In this document: one piece after another, positions 58,721 to 64,000 of the stretch | How positions within the stretch are numbered: the first letter of the stretch is position 1 | Layout of the letters: each line of letters starts with the position of its first letter | Assembly: GCA_017545865.1 (NCBI GenBank) | Contig: JAFWXO010000009.1 | Span: 62,001 to 126,000, forward strand | Length of the DNA stretch: 64,000 bases | Source of the DNA: Clostridia bacterium | Lineage (GTDB): Bacteria > Bacillota > Clostridia > Christensenellales > Borkfalkiaceae | Direction: 5' to 3' | Notes under the pieces: generated by a model | Databases searched by the model: none | What the model was told of the DNA's origin: nothing | What the model saw: only the letters and a program-made list of their open reading frames with translations | Made by a program: the position numbers and the translations under genes

Positions 58721-59695
58721 CTATTCGTTAACCATTGTGTTTAAAATTGAATTCCAAAGCGCCGTATCAACGCTCAACTCTCCACTCTTAAAAGCCCCGT
58801 CGTAATAGCTAAGTTTATCGCAAATTTGCTTTAAGCGTTTAGGAGTAAAGCGCTTTGCTTGCTCCCTTGCCTTTTTTATAACGAAATCTTTCGTTTCAAG
58901 CGCAGTTGCAAGTTCTTGATTAGTTGCGCCAGAAACTGCAACGTGAAGAAGCCTTCTAAAGTGATAATAAACGGATATAAACAACCTTTGCTTATCTTGG
59001 TTTTTGTTAAGAAGTTCAGATAAAATTTCAAACGACTTGCCGTAATCACGCTTGCCGATTGACTCCGTTAGTTCGTAAACTTGAAAATCTTGCGATTTGG
59101 AAACTAAAAGATCAACCGTTTCTTCAGTTATCTCAGCGTTTTTACCAACGAAAGTTATAAGTTTTTCAATCTCACCGCTAATTCTCGTCATATCCATATT
59201 AGAATACTCTAAAACGAGTTTTATAGCGCCGTTAGTTATCAAAACCCCCTCGTCAAGAGCGCGCCTTTTTAAATAACTAACGATAACTTCTTCTTCCGCC
59301 TTGTAACAATCAACGAAAGTAACCGTATCGAGTTTTTTAAGGTTTTCACACTTTTGCTCGTTAACGATAATCAAAACGGTCGTATCCGACGGATCTAAGA
59401 AAACTTTTTTTATCGCCTTGTTTTTAAGTTCAGTAGCGTTTGGATAATAATCTCTCAAAACAACGTAACGCCTTTCACTTAAAAACGGATAACTCTCCGT
59501 TGCGGTTAAAAGTTGCTCAGGGTCAGCCTTAATATCTTGCCCGTAAAGGTTGGTAAGGTTAAGGTCGGGTTCTTGGAGCGCTTTTTGCTTGATAAGCCTA
59601 ACGGCGGTATCTCTTAAGAACGCGTCTTCCCCTTCAACCAAATATATGCGTTCGAGCGTTTCACTCAAACTTTTTTTAAGGTCTTTGAATTTCAC
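58721..59695 (-). CDS. holA: DNA polymerase III subunit delta
   Basis: 324 residues. Clamp-loader subunit that opens the beta clamp. AAA+-like N-terminal part (RIYLVEGEDAFLRDTAVRLI, without a Walker site, as usual for delta), middle domain VLEYSNMDMTRISGEIEKLI and the C-terminal collar SVYYHFRRLLHVAVSGA. Lies directly downstream of comEC, the usual Firmicutes order. Confidence 0.93.
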   Translation of the reverse strand: MKFKDLKKSLSETLERIYLVEGEDAFLRDTAVRLIKQKALQEPDLNLTNLYGQDIKADPEQLLTATESYPFLSERRYVVLRDYYPNATELKNKAIKKVFLDPSDTTVLIIVNEQKCENLKKLDTVTFVDCYKAEEEVIVSYLKRRALDEGVLITNGAIKLVLEYSNMDMTRISGEIEKLITFVGKNAEITEETVDLLVSKSQDFQVYELTESIGKRDYGKSFEILSELLNKNQDKQRLFISVYYHFRRLLHVAVSGATNQELATALETKDFVIKKAREQAKRFTPKRLKQICDKLSYYDGAFKSGELSVDTALWNSILNTMVNE

Positions 59696-59704
59696 GGATA
59701 TATT

Positions 59705-61237
59705 TTAACATTTTAAGTTAAAAAAATCAATACAATATGGCAAGTTTACCGCGCAAAAGGTTAAAATAAAGGCTAATAAGATTATTATACGCAAAATATT
59801 TAAAGATTTTCCACTTAAATTTAGTTTGCCACTAAAAGTATATAACGTTAAGTAATAAAATATTGCCGATATTAAAAACCTAAAATTTCTAAGCATAAAA
59901 ATTTCAGTGCTTGCAAGAGATAAACCCCTATCGATAACCGCAAACGAAAGATTTGGAATTATTGCAAAAATTTCAAAACCCGTTACCGCAAGAAGTATCG
60001 TTGAAAACAAAATCAACGGATATAATAGCGTTATAAACGGAATTATAACCATATTGAACAAAAAGCCAAACGCCGAGCAATAGCCCACCATATCGATAAG
60101 TATCGGCATTGAAACGATCTCTGAAATTAAACACGGCGCTAAAATTTTAGCAAAGAATTTGGGAAGAAATTTACTTAGCCTTTTTTCAAGTGGGTTTGCT
60201 AAAAATATAAGCCCCGCGTAAACTGAGAAGGGAAGCAAAAATCCAAGCGTGAATAGATCGGTTGGATTTATCGCTAAAACGATAAAAGCGCTTAAAAATA
60301 AGTTGGTTGACTTATCACTCTTAACCCCTAATAAACTTGCAGACTGGCGAACGGAAATTATTATAAACGCCCTTAGCGTTGATGCGGAAAACCCGCAAAA
60401 CCCAGCGTAACAAAATAATAATAGTTCAATTATCGGAAACGATATTTTAGCCTTTACTTTAAGTAGTGAAAAAACAACCGCTAAAACGCCGTACAGTAAC
60501 CCTATATGCAAGCCCGAAACTGCAAACAAGTGAGCAACGCCAACGTTTTGATAATTTATAATCTTGCTATTAGGAATATAAACGGTTTCGCCAGTTAATA
60601 GCGCGTAAGTTAAATAAAAGGTTTTCGGCAAACTTTGTTCAAGGGATTTTAAAAGTTTAAACTTCATTTCGGGAATAAGACCGTTTAAACCTAAAACCTG
60701 AACGTTTGATATATCGGTAGCGGCGAATTTTGCCCCTGAAGAAAATGAATAATCGCCTTCATTTATCGGCTTAAAGCTAGCGATAAAGGAAATTTTCGTT
60801 CCTTGATAAATTCTCGTTTTGGTTGACAGCTTAGCGTAAATCACGGCGCTAGTATCGCTTTCAATATCTCCCTTTATAAGCACGGAATAATCATAACCGC
60901 TATCGGTTAAGTATTCAAAATAAATTTCTTTAACGCTACCTTCAAACTTTTCGCCGTTTATTGTTTTAGTTGGGAATTTAAGTTTAGCGCCCATCAAAAT
61001 CATACCAAGGAGCGTAGCGGCGATTATCAAAATGCAAAAAACAAATTTCAACTTTCGCTTTTTAACTATAAAGAAAATTGCAAACGCCAAAATAACGGTT
61101 GCAATCATTATAAATATTGCCACCGCTAAACCGCTTGATATAAAAGTTTTTAAATATCCTATTAAAATTCCTAAAATAAGCCCCGCCGTTAATATTACGG
61201 CAGGGCGGAAATTCATAAGTTTTTTCGTCATTAGCAT
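59705..61237 (-). CDS. comEC: ComEC/Rec2-type competence channel without metallo-beta-lactamase domain
   Basis: 510 residues. DUF4131-like N-terminal part with OB-type segment (EGSVKEIYFEYLTDSGYDYS), then the Competence domain with VGVAHLFAVSGLHIGLLYGV, CGFSASTLRAFIIISVRQSA and NPTDLFTLGFLLPFSVYAGL, about ten membrane helices. Other ComEC proteins (about 750 residues) carry a C-terminal nuclease-like MBL domain. Here it ends after the last helix. An MBL protein is encoded immediately upstream (61240-61953). Confidence 0.9.
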   Translation of the reverse strand: MLMTKKLMNFRPAVILTAGLILGILIGYLKTFISSGLAVAIFIMIATVILAFAIFFIVKKRKLKFVFCILIIAATLLGMILMGAKLKFPTKTINGEKFEGSVKEIYFEYLTDSGYDYSVLIKGDIESDTSAVIYAKLSTKTRIYQGTKISFIASFKPINEGDYSFSSGAKFAATDISNVQVLGLNGLIPEMKFKLLKSLEQSLPKTFYLTYALLTGETVYIPNSKIINYQNVGVAHLFAVSGLHIGLLYGVLAVVFSLLKVKAKISFPIIELLLFCYAGFCGFSASTLRAFIIISVRQSASLLGVKSDKSTNLFLSAFIVLAINPTDLFTLGFLLPFSVYAGLIFLANPLEKRLSKFLPKFFAKILAPCLISEIVSMPILIDMVGYCSAFGFLFNMVIIPFITLLYPLILFSTILLAVTGFEIFAIIPNLSFAVIDRGLSLASTEIFMLRNFRFLISAIFYYLTLYTFSGKLNLSGKSLNILRIIILLAFILTFCAVNLPYCIDFFNLKC

Positions 61238-61239
61238 GA

Positions 61240-61953
61240 TTAAAATTCGTAAGATTTTCCTTCAACCGCGATTTCCGCGTTTTTAAATTCTCGTATTTCT
61301 TCTTGCAACTGCTCACTCGTGTACTTTTCGTTTAAATGAGTTACTAAAACTCTGCCTTCAAAGTAGTTTGAAAGAGCGCACGCTTGCTTTATGCTCATGT
61401 GGGGTTTCCCTTGCATATAATCACTTTCAATAAAGGCCCCGTCACACAGCGAAAGGTTAGAATTTTTAACTAGTTCTTTTAAATTTTCGTTTTCGGTAGT
61501 ATCGCCAGTATAGGCAAAAACCGCCCTATCGCTTTTTATTTTAACACCAAAGCTTAGAACGGGGTGCGTCATTTTATAAAAAGAAAACTCAAGGTCGTTT
61601 TCGCGATAAAGTTTGCCTTCTTCAATAAAAATAAGGTTAAACTCCTTAATAGATTTTATCGTTTCAAGCAATGGGCAATTAAAGCTAGGAAGATAAACGT
61701 TCAACTTTTCTTTTCTCCCCGAAAATGCGAGAGCATACGATAAAACGCCAACGTCAGCCGTATGATCAAAATGAAGGTGTGATAAAATTAAAAATGATAA
61801 ATCTTCAACTTTTTTATACTTTTTGTAGCGAGCCAAAACACCTGAACCTAAATCAAGTAAAACGTTCGACTTATCGCTTTGCAATAAATACCCAGACGTT
61901 GCCCCACCGTCAGGAGCGAACGGACCGAATTTTCCAAGAACAGTTAGTTTCAT
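61240..61953 (-). CDS. MBL-fold hydrolase (RNase Z-like)
   Basis: 237 residues. Zinc ligands: LILSHLHFDHTADVG (HxHxDH), the MTHPVLSFG histidine, AYTGDTTENE (aspartate) and VLVTHLNEKY (last histidine). It resembles the RNase Z/phosphodiesterase-like MBL group. It ends two bases before comEC starts, so the two are co-translated. The function may be separate, or it may supply the missing MBL part of ComEC. Confidence 0.88.
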   Translation of the reverse strand: MKLTVLGKFGPFAPDGGATSGYLLQSDKSNVLLDLGSGVLARYKKYKKVEDLSFLILSHLHFDHTADVGVLSYALAFSGRKEKLNVYLPSFNCPLLETIKSIKEFNLIFIEEGKLYRENDLEFSFYKMTHPVLSFGVKIKSDRAVFAYTGDTTENENLKELVKNSNLSLCDGAFIESDYMQGKPHMSIKQACALSNYFEGRVLVTHLNEKYTSEQLQEEIREFKNAEIAVEGKSYEF

Positions 61954-61956
61954 AAA

Positions 61957-62850
61957 TCACCAGTCTAAAACCAAATCGTCGTTTTCTTCTTTAATCTTTA
62001 TAAAGATAGGCTTTTCCCATCTATTTTTATCACGCCTGTAAAAATTCGGCGAGTGAATAGAAAGATACATTTGCCCGTCGTGATCGGTAAAAATCATGCC
62101 GTGCCCACCGTCTAAATCTTCGGGGCTCATATCCCTTGTAAATAACGGCTTTTCAGGTTGAATCCAGTTGCCGTCCATCTTGCCGTTATCACTTCTTGCA
62201 ACCATAACGCAGTATTTGGAAACCGTTTGATAGTTTGACCATAGCATTAGTAAACTGCCCTTTTTAGTCCTATACAAATAGCACCCGTCAGTAACGTTTA
62301 ATAACGGGAATTCGGGGCTATCCGCCCTAAAAATTTCCTTAGGCTCGGAAATCATTTTAGTTAAATCTTTATCCATTTTAGCAACGCACATGCGCCCTAT
62401 ATGATCGGGAGCGGTAACGTGCTCGTCAACGTAAACAACCCAAGGTTGACCGTCCTCGTCAACGTATAAACTCGCGTCGATACTCGACTTTTCTTTAGGT
62501 GTGAAAGTTCCGTTAGAAACCTCGATAAACGGACCTTCAGGACTTTCCGCCCTAAGCGAAGTACAACCCCTAAAACCCGTTTCAAGCGACAAATAGGTGG
62601 TAAACATATAATACGCGCCGTTATACTTATAAACTTCAGGCGCCCATCTTATTTCGTGAGCAAACTTAGGCGGATTAACAACAACCTTTTTATCAAGCAG
62701 TTTCCACTCGCCGTCAAGCCTACCGCTCGTATTTTTAAAAACTTTCCACTCAGAACCGTACATATAGTAGGCGTTATCTTCAACTAAAACGAAAGGATCG
62801 CGAAGTCTATCAACGTTTGCAGTTATATATTTTATACTTTTATTTTCCAT
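61957..62850 (-). CDS. Glycoside hydrolase family 43
   Basis: 297 residues, five-bladed propeller without signal peptide. Catalytic base aspartate in DRLRDPFVLVEDNAYYMYGS (first part), pKa modulator aspartate in SSIDASLYVDEDGQPWVVYV and the acid glutamate probably in SPEFPLLNVTDGCYLYRTKK. ILY-like GGHGMIFTDHDGQMYLS is typical. Acts on arabinosides or xylosides after uptake. Start ATG at 62850. Confidence 0.9.
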   Translation of the reverse strand: MENKSIKYITANVDRLRDPFVLVEDNAYYMYGSEWKVFKNTSGRLDGEWKLLDKKVVVNPPKFAHEIRWAPEVYKYNGAYYMFTTYLSLETGFRGCTSLRAESPEGPFIEVSNGTFTPKEKSSIDASLYVDEDGQPWVVYVDEHVTAPDHIGRMCVAKMDKDLTKMISEPKEIFRADSPEFPLLNVTDGCYLYRTKKGSLLMLWSNYQTVSKYCVMVARSDNGKMDGNWIQPEKPLFTRDMSPEDLDGGHGMIFTDHDGQMYLSIHSPNFYRRDKNRWEKPIFIKIKEENDDLVLDW

Positions 62851-62898
62851 AAAACGCTCCTTATTTACGTTAAAACCATTTTATCATAATTTAAACTG

Positions 62899-62920
62899 TT
62901 TTACAATAACTATTGTAAAA
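62899..62920. promoter_or_regulatory. Palindromic operator between GH43 and the YwaF-like gene
   Basis: Arms TTTTACAATA and TATTGTAAAA with two central bases. The right arm contains TTGTAA, the -35 hexamer of the minus-strand GH43 promoter (TTGTAA, 17 bases, TAAAAT). Confidence 0.55.
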
Positions 62921-62971
62921 TTAAAAAGGATATGTTAATATAATTTCATAGTACCACTTAAGGAGAAAGTT

Positions 62972-63706
62972 ATGTTTGAACCTTTACATTTCGTTTGGCT
63001 TGCAATCTCAGCCGTTTTAATAACCGTTGGCGTTATTTTGGCGGTAAAAAAGAACTTATCGTTAAACGGAGCGCTCACTATTTTTTGCGTTATATGCGTG
63101 CTTTCAGAAGTTGTTAAAATCTTCTACGTTTTGATTAGAAAAGAACGTTTTTTATTCAAAGATAACGGCGAATTTTTAGGTGCTTATATCAAAGAAACAG
63201 ACCTTCCTTTCCATCTTTGCTCAATGCAAATTATCTTTTCGTTTATCGCAAGATTTACAAAGAGCGAAAAGGTTAAAAACTTTTGCATAACGTTTATGAT
63301 CCCAACGGGGCTTATAGGAGCTATTGCCGCCCTCTTTATCATAACCGTTCCAACCGTGTTTACTAACGTTAGAACTTATCAATACGTTTTGTATCACGCA
63401 GGGCTCGTTTGGATATCTATCGTTTTGATTTTCAAAAAGAAAGAAAGGCTTGATATAAAAGCGTTTTTCAAGGTTATAATCGGGCTTTTCGTGGCGGCAA
63501 TATTCGCAATTTATATTAACGGTTTAACCCAAAATACTAATTTCTTATACGTATCTGCTCCGCCGATGGAAGGCTTGCCCGTTCTCAATATGAACAACGG
63601 TTACCTTTGCTATTTCTTATCCTATATGGGCGTTGCTGTATTGCTACTTTTAATATTCTTTTTGCCGTTTATTATTTATTACAAAGTTAAAGATAAAAAA
63701 CAATAA
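62972..63706 (+). CDS. YwaF-like (TIGR02206/TMEM164-type) membrane protein
   Basis: 244 residues, about seven membrane helices. Family boxes: FEPLHFVWLAIS at the start, the LPFHLCSMQIIFSFIARF motif, HAGLVWISIVLIF and NNGYLCYFLSYMGVAVLLLL. Related proteins such as B. subtilis YwaF have unknown function; TMEM164 is an acyltransferase in mammals. AAGGAG precedes the ATG. Confidence 0.85.
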   Translation: MFEPLHFVWLAISAVLITVGVILAVKKNLSLNGALTIFCVICVLSEVVKIFYVLIRKERFLFKDNGEFLGAYIKETDLPFHLCSMQIIFSFIARFTKSEKVKNFCITFMIPTGLIGAIAALFIITVPTVFTNVRTYQYVLYHAGLVWISIVLIFKKKERLDIKAFFKVIIGLFVAAIFAIYINGLTQNTNFLYVSAPPMEGLPVLNMNNGYLCYFLSYMGVAVLLLLIFFLPFIIYYKVKDKKQ

Positions 63707-63707
63707 T

Positions 63708-63735
63708 AAAAAAACCGCTCTTTCCGAGCGGTTTT
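63708..63735. terminator. Bidirectional terminator
   Basis: Stem AAAACCGCTC/GAGCGGTTTT with loop TTTCC, for both converging genes. Confidence 0.9.
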
Positions 63736-63738
63736 AAA

Positions 63739-64000
63739 TTACTTTGTAATTTCACTAATAAGCTTATCAACCATGCAAAGCATCCTTGGTAAATGGAACG
63801 GGCCTTTGAACGTTGAGCCTTTGGTTGACGGCATCGTTGGCTTTCCGTCACGGCGCAAATATCCGTACCACTCGCCGTACTCTGCATCGTAAAAATGCTC
63901 GATAGCGTAGTCGTAAGTTTTATAGAACTTTTCAAGATATTCTTCTTTACCCGTATCTCTATAAAGCATAAGTGAAGAAATTATCGTTTCGTTGTGTGGC
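63739..64000 (-). CDS. AGE-family epimerase (N-acylglucosamine/cellobiose 2-epimerase-like), C-terminal part, cut by the window edge
   Basis: The last 86 residues of an alpha/alpha-toroid epimerase. HNETIISSLMLYRDTGKEEY and EYGEWYGYLRRDGKPT fit the C-terminal catalytic region, and GSTFKGPFHLPRMLCM contains the last conserved histidine. The enzyme epimerises sugars at C2. The 5' part lies beyond base 64,000. Confidence 0.88.
   Translation of the reverse strand, partial: PHNETIISSLMLYRDTGKEEYLEKFYKTYDYAIEHFYDAEYGEWYGYLRRDGKPTMPSTKGSTFKGPFHLPRMLCMVDKLISEITK

Overview
The window looks like the chromosome of an uncultured, AT-rich Gram-positive anaerobe of the Clostridia (Christensenellales-like gut bacterium). 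The evidence is an HrcA/CIRCE-controlled hrcA-grpE-dnaK-dnaJ operon, a Gram-positive type LexA box, a c-di-AMP cyclase, desulfoferrodoxin, strong AGGAGG ribosome sites and consensus sigma-A promoters. The taxonomic placement is inference.

Layout. 1-5,250 is housekeeping: the start of a GyrB/ParE gene, an aldose-1-epimerase-like protein, leuS and a membrane protein. 5,284-16,126 is a compact phage morphogenesis module on the minus strand (regulator, large terminase, two small ORFs, portal, scaffold, coat, adaptor, nozzle-like propeller, fibre-like and coiled-coil proteins). It has no integrase, replication or lysis genes. Next to and inside it are two plus-strand exported SH3-like membrane-anchored proteins, and a near-perfect LexA box lies in the divergent promoter region. 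19,119-20,672 holds lgt between two small membrane proteins. 20,725-26,504 is the heat-shock operon, with two YgjV-like membrane proteins inserted between dnaK and dnaJ. 26,640-30,753 holds a small DUF1540 protein, a hairpin array, an AraC regulator divergent from a TIM-barrel enzyme, and a cation antiporter behind a probable manganese (yybP-ykoY) riboswitch.

30,906-34,000 is a three-gene sugar-related island (oxidoreductase, DMT transporter, AraC regulator) with different base and codon use, lying just past the 3' end of tRNA-Cys. 34,497-40,445 holds an M20 peptidase, a 2-hydroxyacid dehydrogenase, a YgjV protein, an HTH/SHOCT-membrane-protein pair flanked by 29-bp direct repeats, an MFS transporter and a sugar-isomerase-like protein. 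A broken and an intact tRNA-Thr follow.

51,753-40,781 (minus) is an exopolysaccharide operon: phosphoglycosyl transferase, three GT4 glycosyltransferases, a TupA-like ATP-grasp protein, one 1,230-residue protein that appears to fuse a Wzy-like polymerase, a TupA-like domain and a Wzx-like flippase, then a GHMP sugar kinase, a nucleotidyltransferase and desulfoferrodoxin. 51,935-54,035 is carbohydrate catabolism (GH1, SASA esterase). tRNA-Gly and tRNA-Val follow a covarying hairpin repeat. 54,680-56,091 is a three-gene HPr-kinase-like/PqqD-like/S24-S26-peptidase cassette with no visible precursor. 56,145-61,953 holds a double-OB SSB, a polysaccharide deacetylase, a 38-residue membrane peptide, cdaA, holA, a ComEC lacking its metallo-beta-lactamase domain and a separate MBL protein. 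The window ends with GH43, a YwaF-like protein and the C-terminal part of an AGE-family epimerase.

The strongest candidates for something undescribed are the minimal SOS-linked phage-particle module (possibly a domesticated gene-transfer-agent-like element) and the Wzy-TupA-Wzx fusion.
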